Shown: positions 9,708 to 22,440 of the stretch, piece by piece
Numbering within the stretch: position 1 is the stretch's first letter
How the letters are laid out: every line of letters begins with the position of its first letter
NCBI RefSeq assembly: GCF_914767665.1
Contig: NC_059508.1
Location: 28,147,501 to 28,211,500 of the forward strand
DNA from: Harmonia axyridis
Taxonomy: Eukaryota > Arthropoda > Insecta > Coleoptera > Coccinellidae
DNA length: 64,000 bases
Direction: 5' to 3'
Notes under the pieces: generated by a model
The model's database searches: none
What the model was told of the DNA's origin: nothing
What the model saw: the letters and a program-made list of their open reading frames with translations, nothing else
Made by a program: the position numbers and the translations under genes

Positions 9708-11987
9708 GAAGGACTGTTCTTATTCCCTTCTTTTTGTTTAAACAACAATTATTCAAGTAAGCCATTCCACATTGTTGATTTTCTTGGACTAGGATGTCAC
9801 GCAGCTAGCTATAATCTCCCATGTGGTAAGGTCAATTGCTGCTGTAACCACAATTGGACGGCTGACTTCTGTTGTTGATTTCATATGTTTGTTATTTCCT
9901 TCAATGTTTCTCATTCTAACACTTCTCATCGTATTGCCCAAGGACGAAAGCTTGACACACGTGTCTATGGAAACCACATTGGTATAAGGGACTGTTCTTA
10001 TTCCCTTCTTTCTGTATAATGATCAATTATCCAAGTAAGCCATTCCACATTGTTGATTTTCTTGAACTCGGATGACACGCAGGTAGCTATAATCTCCCAC
10101 GTGGTAAGGTCAATTGCTGCTGTAACCACAAATGCACGACTGACTTCTGTTGTTGATTTCATTTGTTTGTTATTTCCTTCTATGTTTCTCATTCTAACAC
10201 TTTTCATCGTATTGCACAGGGACGAAAGCTTGACACACGTGTCTAAGGAAACCACTTTTTTTTGTTTAATCAACAATTATCCAAGTAGGCCATTCCACAT
10301 TGTTGATTTTCTTGGACTCGGATGTCACGCAGGTAGCTATAATCTCCCACGTGGTAAGGTCAATTGCTGCTGTAACCACAAATGCACGACTGACTTCTAA
10401 TGTTGATTTCATTCGTTTGTTATTTTCTTCAATGTTTCTCATTCTAACACTTTTCATCGTATTGCACAGGGACGAAAGCTTGACACGCGTGTCTTAGGAA
10501 ACCACTTTGGTATAAGGGACTGTTCTTATTCCCTTTTTTTTGTTTGATCAACAATTATCCAAGTGGGCCATTCCACATTGTTGATTTTCTTGGACTCGGA
10601 TGTCACGCAGGTAGCTATAATCTCCCACGTGGTAAGGTCAATTGCTGCTGTAACCACAAATGCACGACTGACTTCTGTTGTTGATTTCATTCGTTTGTTA
10701 GTTTCTTCAATGTTTCTCATTCTAACACTTTTCATCGTAATGCACAGGGACGAAAGCTTGACACACGTGTCTATGGAAACCACATTGGTATAAGGGACTG
10801 TTCTTACTTCATTCTTTCTGTATAATGATCAATTATCCAATTAAGCCATTCCACATTGTTGATTTTCTTGGACTCGGATGTCACGCAGGTAGCTATAATC
10901 TCCCACGTGGTAAGGTCAATTGCTGCTGTAATCACAAATGCACGACTGACTTCTTTTGTTGATTTGATTTGTTTGTTATTTCCTTTAATGTTTCTCATTC
11001 TAACATTTCTCATCGTATTGCACAGGGACGAAAGCTTGACACACGTGTCTAAGGAATCCACTTTGGTATAAGGGACTGTTCTTATTCCCTTCTTTCTGTA
11101 TAATGATCAATTATCCAAGTAAGCCATTCCACATTGTTGATTTTCTTGGACTCGGATGACACGCAGGTAGCTATTATCTTTTACGTGGTAAGGTCAATTG
11201 CTGCTGTAACCACAAATGCACGACTGACTTCTGTTGTTGATTTCATTTGTTTGTTATTTCCTTTAATGTTTCTCATTCTAACATTTCTCATCGTATTGCA
11301 CAGGGACGAAAGCTTGACACACGTGTCTAAGGAATCCACTTTGGTATAAGGGACTGTTCTTATTCCCTTCTTTTTGTTTAATGAACAATTATCCAAGTAA
11401 GCCGTTCCACATTGTTCATTTTCTTGGGCTCGGATGTCACGCAGGTAGCAGTAATCTCCCACGTGGTAAGGTCAATTGCTGCTGTAACCACAAATGCACG
11501 ACTGACTTCTGTTGTTGATTTCATTCGTTTGTTATTTTCTTCGATGATTCTCATTCTAACACTTTTCATCGTATTGCACAGGGACGAAAGCTTGACACGC
11601 GTGTCTAAGGAAACCACTTTGGTATGAAGGACTGTTCTTATTCCCTTCTTTTTGTTTAATGAACAATTATCCAAGTAAGCCGTTCCACATTGTTCATTTT
11701 CTTGGGCTCGGATGTCACGCAGGTAGCTGTAATCTCCCTCGTGGTAAGGTCAATTGCTGCTGTAACCACAAATGCACGACTGACTTCTGTTGTTGATTTC
11801 ATTCGTTTGTTATTTTCTTCAATGTTTCTCATTCTAACACTTTTCATCGTATTGCACAGGGACGAAAGCTTGACACGCGTGTCTAAGGAAACCACTTTGG
11901 TATAAGGGTCTGTTCTTATTCCCTTCTTTTTGTTTAATGAACAATTATCCAAGTGCGCCATTCCACATTGTTGATTTTCGCAGGTAG
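9708..11987 (+). repeat. 278-bp satellite array, forward block
   Basis: About eight monomers, here and elsewhere spaced 278 bp when intact. Landmarks per monomer are TCCAAGTAAGCCATTCC, a CCCACGTGG palindrome, GCAATTGACC in complement, GGGACGAAAGCTTGACAC and GACACRCGTGTC. Monomers differ by scattered substitutions. The block starts inside a monomer at the copy 2 flank and ends at the orientation flip. Confidence 0.95.
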
Positions 11988-11996
11988 CTACCTGCG
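11979..11996. repeat. Perfect palindrome at satellite orientation flip
   Basis: CGCAGGTAGCTACCTGCG is its own reverse complement, centred between 11,987 and 11,988. It fuses two monomers head to head at the GCAGGTAGC segment. The left monomer has lost bases just before the junction (TTGATTTTCGCAGG, where TTGATTTTCTTGG is normal). Confidence 0.95.
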
Positions 11997-14560
11997 TGAC
12001 ATCCGAGTCCAAGAAAATCAACAATGTGGAATGGCTTACTTGGATAATTGTTCATTAAACAAAACGAAGGGAATAAGAACAGTCCCTTATACCAAAGTGG
12101 TTTCCTTAGACACGCGTGTCAAGCTTTCGTCCCTGTGCAATACGATGAAAAGTGTTAGAATGAGAAACATAGAAGGAAATAACAAACAAATGAAATCAAC
12201 AACAGAAGTCAGTCGTGCATTTGTGGTTACAGCAGCAATTGACCTTACCACGTGGGAGATTATAGCTACCTGCGTGACATTCGAGTCCAAGAAAATCAAC
12301 AATGTGGAATGGCTTACTTGGATAATTGTTGATTGAACAAAACGAAGGGAATAAGAACAGTCCCTTATACCAAAGTGGTTTCCTTAGACACGCGTGTCAA
12401 GCTTTCGTCCCTGTGCAATACGATGAGAAGTGTTAGAATGAGAAACATTGAAGGAAATAACAAACAAATGAAATCAACATTAGAAGTCAGTCGTGCATTT
12501 GTGGTTACAGCAGCAATTGACCTTACCACGTGGGAGATTATAGCTACCTGCGTGACATCCGAGTCCAAGATAATCAACAATGTGGAATGGCCTACTTGGA
12601 TAATTGTTGATTAAACAAGAAAAAGAGAATAAGAACAGTCCCTTATACCAAAGTGGTTTCCTCAGACACGTGTGTCAAGCTTTCGTCCCTGTGCAATACG
12701 ATGAGAAGTGTTAGAATGAGAAACATTGAAGGAAATAACAAACAAATGAAATCAACATTAGAAGTCAGTCGTGCATTTGTGGTTACAGCAGCAATTGACC
12801 TAACCACGTGGGAGATTATAGCTACCTGCGTGACATCCGAGTCCAAGAAAATCAACAATGTGGAATGGCCTACTTGGATAATTGTTGATTGAACAAAAAA
12901 AAAAATAAGAACAGTCCCTTATACCAAAGTGGTTTCCTTAGACACGTGTGTCAAGCTTTCGTCCCTGTGCAATACGATGAAAAGTGTTAGAATGAGAAAC
13001 ATAGAAGGAAATAACAAACAAATGAAATCAACAACAGAAGTCAGTCGTGCATTTGTGGTTACAGCAGCAATTGACCTTACCACGTGGGAGCTTATAGCTA
13101 CCAGCGTGACATCCGAGTCCAAGAAAATCAACAATGTGGAATGGCTTACTTGGATAATTGTTGATTGAACAAAAAGAAGGGAATAAGAACAGTCCCTCAT
13201 ACTAAAGTGGTTTTCTTAGACACGTGTGTCAAGCTTTCGTCCCTGTGCAATACGATGAAAAGTGTTAGAATGAGAAACATTGAAGGAAATAACAAACAAA
13301 TGAAATCAACAACAGAAGTCAGTCGTGCATTTGTGGTTTCAGCAGCAATTGACCTTACCACGTGGGAGATTCTAGCTACCTGCGTGACATCCGAGTCCAA
13401 GAAAATCAACAATGTGGAATGACTTACTTGGATAATTGATCATTATACAGAAAGAATGAAGTAAGAACAGTCCCTTATACGAATGTGGTTTCCATAGACA
13501 CGTGTGTCAAGCTTTCGTCCCTGTGCAATACGATGAAAAGTGTAAGAATGAGAAACATAGAAGGAAAAAACAAACAAATGAAATCAACAACAGAAGTCAG
13601 TCGTGCATTTGTGGTTACAGCAGCAATTGACCTTACCACGTGGGAGTTCTAGCTACCTGCGTGACATCCGAGTCCAAGAAAATCAACAATGTGGAATGGC
13701 CCACTTGGATAATTGTTGATCAAACAAAAAAAAGGGAAAAAGAACAGTCCCTTATACCAAAGTGGTTTCCTAAGACACGCGTGTCAAGCTTTCGTCCCTG
13801 TGCAATACGATGAAAAGTGTTAGAATGAGAAACATTGAAGAAAATAACAAACGAATGAAATCAACATTAGAAGTCAGTCGTGCATTTGTGGTTACAGCAG
13901 CAATTGACCTTACCACGTGGGAGATTATAGCTACCTGCGTGACATCCGAGTCCAAGAAAATCAACAATGTGGAATGGCCTACTTGGATAATTGTTGATTA
14001 AACAAAAAAAAGTGGTTTCCTTAGACACGTTTGTCAAGCTTTCGTCCCTGTGCAATACGATGAAAAGTGTTAGAATGAGAAACATAGAAGGAAATAACAA
14101 ACAAATGAAATCAACAACAGAAGTCAGTCGTGCATTTGTGGTTACAGCAGCAATTGACCTTACCACGTGGGAGATTATAGCTACCTGCGTGTCATCCGAG
14201 TTCAAGAAAATCAACAATGTGGAATGGCTTACTTGGATAATTGATCATTATACAGAAAGAAGGGAATAAGAACAGTCCCTTATACCAATGTGGTTTCCAT
14301 AGACACGTGTGTCAAGCTTTCGTCCTTGGGCAATACGATGAGAAGTGTTAGAATGAGAAACATTGAAGGAAATAACAAACATATGAAATCAACAACAGAA
14401 GTCAGCCGTCCAATTGTGGTTACAGCAGCAATTGACCTTACCACATGGGAGATTATAGCTAGCTGCGTGACATCCTAGTCCAAGAAAATCAACAATGTGG
14501 AATGGCTTACTTGGATAATTGTTGTTTAAACAAAAAGAAGGGAATAAGAACAGTCCTTCA
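11988..14560 (-). repeat. 278-bp satellite array, inverted block
   Basis: Same monomer in reverse orientation, about nine copies. From about 13,466 outward it mirrors 10,800-9,708 nearly base for base. The inner part (11,988-13,465) contains monomer variants without a strict mirror partner, so unequal exchange or conversion altered the middle after the inversion formed. Confidence 0.94.
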
Positions 14561-15993
14561 TAGATACAATTGAATTGTAATTATTCATTTCATAGTAGAA
14601 ACTGGTATTCGTCCAAAGAAACATGAATAGAATTGGGATTTTATAAATAAAAAAATATAAAATTGAATATAAGATTCTAACATATGAATTTAGCAATAAA
14701 GAGTTCTATAATAACAATAAAAGATTCTACATTCGAAATTTAATGCCGTCTTTTTAATCGATTGCAGAGTTTATTCATTTGAAACCTTGCTTTCATATTT
14801 CATATGCATTGTCATTTCTAGACATTACTCTATTTCATTGGTCAATTATTGTTTGATTCTGAATTGCGAAACGACGAATTTTTCTATTCTTTTAAATCTG
14901 AGGTCTAAAAATGTAAAAGAATTGAATAGACTTGACCAATCCTTATTCAGATGCAAATTCTAGAGGTTTTAGGCATTTACATTAGTAAATGGTGGAACAT
15001 CCAAAATGTTACCAAATCGAGGCCTATGCCATTGAATAGTTGGTATCCCAGACAATCGAAACTACTAGCGTACACCAGATGTAAATTATAAGCACAGACC
15101 TTTAACTGTAGTAAGAGAGAAATTCAATATATTCTGAGTTCTCATGTCTAATATCCAGGATAATAAAATTTAAAGAAATCCAATCTGACCTTGGACAGAA
15201 CTTTTTTTTGAGTAATTATTCAACTGAGTTTAGATTTTCAAGTGAATTAGAGGACCAATAGAAAAAAAAAATTTCATAATAATCAGAGACGAGAATTCTC
15301 CAAAAAAATTGTTCTGACCCAGGAAAAGGAATAATAGGTTATAAAACGGAAATTAATGAGTGTTTTGTTTTGGGTCATTATAGATATAGGTTAATTCAGA
15401 GTTCATGACTGGTATATTTGTGATTTTTGTGAAAAAAAAAAAATTACATGATTCGAGTGCATGAGGTACGATCTTCCAAAATATCCTCATTTATCTAGGT
15501 TACAGAAGTAGGAGAACGTAGCGCCGCTGAACACAGGGGAAAATTATAAAGTTTGGTCAAGTTTTTTTTTATTATATTGAGCGAAATTCACCTGATTTCA
15601 AGAGCAAAGAAAAAGGAATAAAGAGTCCAAAGTCCTGAAATAGCTAATACTGTTTATGGTTGATTGGAATTTTCACGAAGACGATCTTTTTTTCCTTCTG
15701 AGATAGTAGTTCTTGCAAAAATTTAATTTAAGTTTTAGGAAAAGAAATTTCTTCAAAAAAAACAAACAAAATTTCACATTTATACAAAGTTCGTTTATTA
15801 AAATATAATATTTATTTTTTATATACATATACATTTACATATATATATATAACATTGTAAAGTCAATTTATCATATTCTCCCGAAATACAAGACATGGCA
15901 TTTCTCATGAAACAACAGAAAAATATTACAATGTTCAGCATCCTTAAATCTAATCTGTACAAATTAACAACTATATCAATGAATCTTTACACT
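14561..15993. other. Inverted AT-rich 3' flank of copy 3, no gene seen
   Basis: Reverse complement of 8,275-9,707. TTTATT (AATAAA on the - strand) at 15,794-15,799 and 15,811-15,816 are the mirrored poly(A) signals. Confidence 0.65.
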
Positions 15994-18048
15994 TCACACC
16001 GTATCACTCCTTCGATAAAATAATAAATAAGGAACTCTATCTCCTTGACGTTTAAGAACATCTTCTTCCGTAACTCTGTTTATTTTAGAGTCATCAAACC
16101 TCAACCATGTATTATACCCCGAATGGAAGGTATCTGCTATATAATGCCCATAGCTGGCCTCCTTTCCTACATGGTATACTACAGATATTAATTTATATTG
16201 TCTCTCCGCTGAAGTATTCGTCCTTCCAGATAATATTTTAGAATCAATCTGCAGATTGATGGGAAATTCTATAGTCTTCATCATTTTAGTGCAGCCATTC
16301 ATTCTGTATTCGAAGCATTTCAAATGTAATACTTAAACTACAGGCAACTTCTCTATCATCACTTGCTGCCATGCTTCAACCGTTTCTTACATTTCGATGA
16401 TGTCAGACCCTTTAGTTTGTTCTTGGTTGTAAGGCCTTTTAATGCTTCAGCTATGTTATTTGCTTTCCTAATATTTAATGGCAATGTTAGGAATGGTTCA
16501 ATATTTTCTGAAGTTTCGTCTCCGGTTTTATGGATTCTTGAACAGAGAAGTCCTCCGAATATATCACTAATCGGTGTCTTGTCCATTTGTATTTATCTTG
16601 TTACATTCCCTTCGTTCCTAGGACCAATAACTTTCCAATCATTCACATCTATTTTCACTTCTTTTTTAGCTGCTTGAATATTTTCGTCATGGCTAATCAA
16701 TTTCATTATTCCCATCATTTCATCATTGAGTCCAATCAACAAAAGGCCCAAGAATTCTTCGGCGTCTTCTTGTCGGCCTTCAACAAGGAAAGAATCGCTA
16801 AGTGTTTCGTTTAGCATCGTATAAAACGATGAGGCCTCAAACGAATTGCCATTGTCTATATTGACGAAAGTTTGCTTCTTGTTTTTCTTTTTTGAACGTG
16901 ACTTGCGTCTTACATTGGGCAGATTATCGAAGTTATTCATAAATTTACACCTGGAATAGTTGAATAATGAAAATACATATATAAAATTGTTATTCAATCA
17001 AAGTTGCAAATTATATTAATTTATACTTACATATTTTCACTCATTGTTATTGATTTCAGTGCATTATTTTGAGTGAAGTTCTCTGATAACCGTTTGAGGA
17101 GATTACAAAGTGGTGGGCAAGCAAGTAAGGCTTGTAATATTGAGTTTATATAACGAGAGTTACTTTTGTTTCGTAAACCCCTGGGTTTAAAACTGGTTTG
17201 GGTCCCATCAATTTTATAGTTCTTGAGAAATTCTGGAAATTAAAAAATATTACTAACCATGATAGAAACTTGAATTTTCACTGATATTTGTAGGTGAAAA
17301 CCAAAGCATACCACTTTTCATCAAGTAAAATGGGTTCAACTAAGTAAAATAATAATCTACTGTAGATGTAAGCAAATTGTTAGTTGAAAGTAAGATAAAT
17401 ATATAAAAAAAGATATGGTTTTGAACTCACCTCCTAACATATGAGTGGCTGAATCTATTTTTTTGACTACTTTTGTATGTTTTAAAGATGTTACATGTGA
17501 ATCATTAATTTTATTGTCTATTTTCTCATTCGATATTGTTTTAACATCTTTATCAAATAGACTAGCCCATGATTTTTTCCATACATTTACTGTGGGCTCC
17601 TCAATTTTAGATTCATTTTTATTCGAGATGCTACTTTCAATTTTTTCAATTGTCCTATTGGAAATTGTATCATTTTTGATTATCTCTGTATTATCTCTTG
17701 CAATAATTTCAACTGTTTTTACAGCTCAACTGGGGGGAGGTGAAGGTTTCGAATGTTTTCCTGTCATCTCATTCTGGATAATAGGTTTTGTAATTGATAA
17801 TCCATTGTAATTGATTACAGATTTTCTACACTCATTTTCTGAAAAAGTTGATATTAGTTGATTCATTATTATATTGCATATTCATATTGACCATGAATAA
17901 TTCTTTTAAGATCTCTATACTTACTTGCAGAAAATTTTTGTTTAACTCTACAGGGTAATTTGTATTCACTAGAATTGGTAAATAATATATTATTTATAAT
18001 ACGGACCTCTTCTTCTTCTAACTGAGTTAACTCCAAGAAATGTAGATT
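15994..18048 (-). pseudogene. USP10-like: USP10-like deubiquitinase, copy 3 (mirror of copy 2)
   Basis: Exons on the - strand: 18,048-17,925; 17,838-17,431; microexon 17,287-17,258; Cys-box exon 17,232-17,031; terminal exon 16,950-15,994. It shares every lesion of copy 2: TGA in the second exon, AA in place of the microexon acceptor AG (base 17,288), Arg for the catalytic Cys (17,155-17,153), the mid-exon frameshift, and the TAA after the frameshift. A few private substitutions exist, for example ATTTATCTTG near 16,590, which replaces an Arg codon with Lys-like context. Shared lesions mean it was already dead when the inverted duplication formed or was homogenised. Confidence 0.87.
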
Positions 18049-18236
18049 CTGAAAAAAAAATAACAATATAATAGTTGAAATCATTTTGGAAATTATAATA
18101 TTTCTGTATATAGTATATCCAAAGTCCCTTGAAATAGTCTATAAAAACGCTTGGCCAGAGATAATTGCAAAACAGTCATAAACCAGTAAGGCGAAATTTA
18201 TATCCCTCAGTGGAAGCAGAAGGCTGAATGATAATG

Positions 18237-18358
18237 ATGTACAGGGTGATTCACCGCGATGGCTTATTGTTTATGGAAAACTAATAATAATTTTCTGCTG
18301 AAAATTTTAACAATTTCAGATTACTACCTACTTATTTCAAACGGCACACCCAGTATAT
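18237..18358. mobile_element. Short TIR element or fragment (inverted copy)
   Basis: Mirror of 5,911-6,031, with the same CAGGGTG and CACCCAGTA ends. No coding capacity. Confidence 0.38.
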
Positions 18359-19010
18359 TATTGCATCATCAGATAGCTTGGTTGATGATAATTTCAGCAA
18401 TATGGCAATACTTGAGTATAAGCTGAACAGTTCATAAGTTGAAGAGATTCCTATAGATTTCTAATGAAAAGTTTTTTGGAAAAATCTATATTTTTTTATT
18501 CATTCAGTCAATTTTACGTAGATATAAAAACAGAGGGGTCTCAAGCAAACTCTATACTTGAAGAGTTTTCGAGGAAAAACTTCAACTAAGGAAAACTGCA
18601 ATTTCTCATTGAATGGAGTAGTCTATGACTTCCAGAAAACATGAAAAGACTCTAAAAAGTCGAAATTTCTTGAATTGTAATAAATTTTTCGTTGAGAAAG
18701 TTGAAAATTCATAAACCAATGAAAAAAAATAACTACATGAAATATAACTGATATTCGAAAATATTCGAATAAATGAAAATAACCCTAAGCTAGTATTAAA
18801 AAAATTACCTCCATACTCAAACAATTAACTATTTAAACATGAAACTTTTCACTAGAAATATCACTTCAACAACTGTTTAAGAAGTAACTCTTGGAAGAAT
18901 GTTCGCTGAACTGAGGTTACTTACAATTTGTCAACCTGGCATGGTTGACGAGCATAGAATATTTTTCTTCTTCTTAACTATGTACAGGTCGAGCCATATA
19001 CCTAATATAA

Positions 19011-19147
19011 GGGGCAAGTTGCACCATTTGCCTAAACATTGATTAAAATTTAAACATTGATTAATTTCTGATTTCTCTTGAGAAATCATAGAGTAATCAA
19101 CGTTTAAATTTTTAATTGATGTTTAGGCAAATGGTGCAACTGGCTCT
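19011..19147. mobile_element. Foldback MITE, inverted copy of 5,121 element
   Basis: Begins GGGGCAAGTTGCACC and ends GGTGCAACTGGCTC; the internal palindrome is present. Confidence 0.7.
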
Positions 19148-19710
19148 TTGTCTATTGGGTGAAATAAAGAAGTGCGCGTGCGCCGCATATTTTTTTGTTC
19201 ATTCAGTCAATTTTACGAAGATATAAAAAGAGAGGGGTCTCAAGCAAATTCTATACTTAAGGAGTTTTCGAGGAAAAACTTCAACTGAGGAAAACTGCAA
19301 TTTCTCATTGAATGGAGTAGTCTATGACTTCCAGAAAACATGAAAAGAAACTCAAAAGTCGAAATTTTATGAATTGTAATAAATTTTTCGTTATGATGGT
19401 GGAAAATCCATAAACCAATAAAAAAAAACTAACTACATGAAATATAACTGATATTTGAAAATATTCGAATAAATTAAAACAACCCTAAGCTAGTATTAAA
19501 AAAATTACCCCCATATTCAAACAATTTTTTATTCAAACATGAAACTTTCCACTAGAAATATCACTTCAACAACTGTTTATAAAGTAACTCTTGGAAGAAT
19601 ATTCGCTAAACTGAGGTTACTTACAATTTGTCAACCCGGCATGGTTGACGAACATAGAATATTTTTCTTCGTCTTAACTATGTACAGGTCGAGCCATATA
19701 CCTTATAATA

Positions 19711-19847
19711 GGGGCCAGTTGCACCATTTGCCTAAACATTGATTAAAATTTAAACATTGATTAATTTCTGATTTCTCTTGAGAAATCATAGAGTAATCAA
19801 CGTTTAAATTTTTAATAAATGTTTAGGCAAATGGTGCAACTGGCCCT
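19711..19847. mobile_element. Foldback MITE, inverted copy of 4,421 element
   Basis: Begins GGGGCCAGTTGCACC and ends GGTGCAACTGGCCC; this is the best preserved terminal inverted repeat in the window. Confidence 0.74.
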
Positions 19848-20367
19848 TAGTCTATTAGGTAGAATATAGAAGTGCGCGTGCGCCTCATATTAAATTTCAA
19901 TAATAATATATATAATAATAATAATAATTTTCAATTAGATAATTTCTAAACTGTGCTCGAAATAAAAAATTCCAATTCCACAAAATTATCTGTATTTCGT
20001 TTCTTCATTTCCAGCTTAATTTGATTGTAATCTATGGTCCACAGTTCGCATTGGAAAAGTGTCCAGCGGACAGGATAAATAGAAGGCGCTAGTGTAGCTA
20101 GAGGGTATATTTGTATTTTGTGGTTTCTGTAATCTGCATTCAGTGGTTTCATTTTAAGCGTGGTTATATTCATAGATAAATACAAATGTACCCCTTATAT
20201 ATGGTTATAATTGATTCTGATAGATGTGGCAAGCTGAAAAATAAATATTGAATTCTGTTGATAATTATAACATAGGTAATGAGAAAACCATTTTCTGTTG
20301 ATATTTCGACATTTCGATCTTCAGCGGAATATAACAATTATGTTAAATTATTATATTTACTTTAATA

Positions 20368-20674
20368 TTATTTTTGTGTCTCCCGACCAATGTACAAATT
20401 TCCGAAATTATTTTTTGTTCCCGATAATAGGGACATTCGATCTGCCAACCCAAGAAAGCGAACATACTTTTGTTGGATAGCACATATGCCTACTTATGCG
20501 TTTCGTCCCTGGCACACACACCGGACTCATCAGGGTGACTTTGGTATAATTGTGTGTGCCGTGTCACAGACGCTTGGGGAATTTATTATTATCGGGAACC
20601 GCCGGGACTCGAACCCGGCACCGTGTCGCATCTCGGTGAGTGATTCTACCTCTTAACGTCTAGGCTACCGAATG
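20368..20674 (-). mobile_element. tRNA-derived SINE with hammerhead body, copy 2
   Basis: Mirror of the copy at 3,594. B box complement GGACTCGAACC at 20,605-20,615 and A box complement CGTCTAGGCTA at 20,657-20,667. It differs from copy 1 by single bases, for example GTGTCGCA for CATCTCG-side GTTGTCGCA in the head and a G in loop II. Ends approximate. Confidence 0.7.
20498..20573 (-). ncRNA. Hammerhead ribozyme motif, copy 2
   Basis: On the - strand: GCG stem III 20,573-20,571, cleavage triplet GUC ending at 20,569, CUGAUGA 20,533-20,527, stem II GUCC/GGAC, GAAA 20,504-20,501, CGC 20,500-20,498. Core and stems are identical to copy 1. Loop II begins GGTGTG where copy 1 has GATGTG, which leaves the 10-nt loop-loop complementarity intact. 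Confidence 0.78.
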
Positions 20675-22253
20675 CTGTGTTTATTGTTGCTATGTGGAGC
20701 TTTATGAGAAGCCGCCACACTTTCATCCTTTTTGAAGTTTTCTATGAAATTTACCTCAGAACATAGAATATACTCTAAGAAATTAGCCTTCTAGCTATTC
20801 AGTGAATAGTTTTCTATTCAGTGAGTAGTTGATATTTATGAATATTCGTTACTATTCACTGATGATGATTAGATAGTTGAGTAATTAATTATTTGTGAAG
20901 TTACGAATGAAAGTTTGAATGATCACTTTTCAGGAATAATTGAAAAAAGATATTGAAATTGGAGATCACATATGTTGAAATTGATAGATACAATTGAATT
21001 GTAATTATTCATTTCATAGTAGAAACTGGTATTCGTCCAAAGAAACATGAATAGAACTGGGATTTTTTAAATAAAAAAATATAAAAATTGAATATAAGAT
21101 TCTAACATATGAATTAAGCAATAAAGAGTTCTAATAATAACAATATAAGATTCTTCATTCGAAATTTAATGCCGTCTTTTTAATCGATTGCAGAGTTTAT
21201 TCATTTGAAACCTTGCTTTCATATTTCATATGCATTGTCATTTCTAGACATTACTCTATTTCATTGGTCAATTATTGTTTGATTCTGAATTGCGAAACGA
21301 CGAATTTTTCTATTCTTTTAAATCTGAGGTCTAAAAATGTAAAAGAATTGAATAGACTTGACCAATCCTTATTCAGAAGCAAATTCTAGAGGTTTCAGGC
21401 ATGTACATTAGTAAATGGTGGAACATCCAAAATGTTACCAAATAAAGGCCTATGCCATTGAAAAGTTGGTATCCCAGACAATCGAAACTATTAGCGTACA
21501 CCAGATGTAAATTATAAGCACAGACCTTTAACTGTAGTAAGAGAGAAATTCAATATATTCTGAGTTCTCATGTCTAATATCCAGGATGATAAAATTCAAA
21601 GAAATCCAATCTGACCTTGGACAGATCTTTTTTTCGAGTAATTATTCAACTAAGTTTTGATTTTCAAGTGAATTAGAGGACCAATAGAAGAAAGAAATTT
21701 TATAGTAATCAGAGACAAGAATTCTCCAAAAAAATTGTTCTGACCCAGGAAAAGGAATAATAGGTTATAAAACGGAAATTAATGAGTGTTTTGTTTTGGG
21801 TCATTGAAGATATAGGTTAATTCAGAGTTCATGACTGGTATATTTATGATTTTCGTGAAACAAAAAAAAATTACATGATTCGAGTGCATGAGGTACGATC
21901 TTCCAAAATATCCTCATTTATCTAGGTTACAGAAGTAGGAGAACGTAGCGCCGCTGAACACAGGGGGAAATTATAAAGTTTGGTCAAGTTTCTTTTCATT
22001 ACATTGAGCGAAATTCACCTGATTTCAAGAGCAAAGAAAAAGGAATAAAGAGTCCAAAGTCCTGAAATAGCTTATACTGTTAATGGTTCATTGAAATTTT
22101 CACGAAGACGACCTTCTTTTCCTTTCTGAGATCGTAGTTCTTATAAAAATTTAATTTAAGTTTCAGGAAAAGAAATTTCTTCAAAAAAACAAACAAAATT
22201 TTACATTCATACAAAGTTCGTTTATTAAAATATAATATTTATTTTTTATATAC

Positions 22254-22299
<46 letters not shown>

Positions 22300-22440
22300 C
22301 ATTGTATAGTCAATTTATCATATTCTCCCGAAATACAATTCATGGCATCACTCATGAAACAACAGAAAAATATTACAATGTTCAGCATCCTTAAATCTAA
22401 TCTGTACAAATCAACAACTTTATCAATGAATCTTCACACT
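20675..22440. other. Inverted 3' flank of copy 4, no gene seen
   Basis: Mirror of 1,798-3,593. It holds the shortened TA microsatellite (22,259-22,298) and mirrored poly(A) signals at 22,221-22,226 and 22,238-22,243. No supported gene. Confidence 0.6.

Larger units (their letters stand above)
1..10800. repeat. Left arm of large inverted duplication
   Basis: This block reappears as its reverse complement at about 13,466-24,267. Matching landmarks have coordinates summing to 24,267-24,268 over most of the arm: exon starts of USP10 copies 2 and 3, the hammerheads at 3,695-3,770 and 20,498-20,573, and the satellite edges at 9,708 and 14,560. The arms are not identical. The TA microsatellite is about 70 bp at 1,939-2,009 but about 40 bp in the mirror, and a 1-base deletion near 1,714 is absent from the mirror. 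The left edge is cut by the window start. The inner end is approximate, because symmetry fades inside the satellite near 10,800. Confidence 0.93.
18490..19886. repeat. 700-bp tandem repeat, inverted pair
   Basis: Mirror of 4,383-5,780 with two units offset by 700 bp, each with one foldback MITE. AGTGCGCGTGCGCC marks the unit ends near 19,186 and 19,886. Confidence 0.86.
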
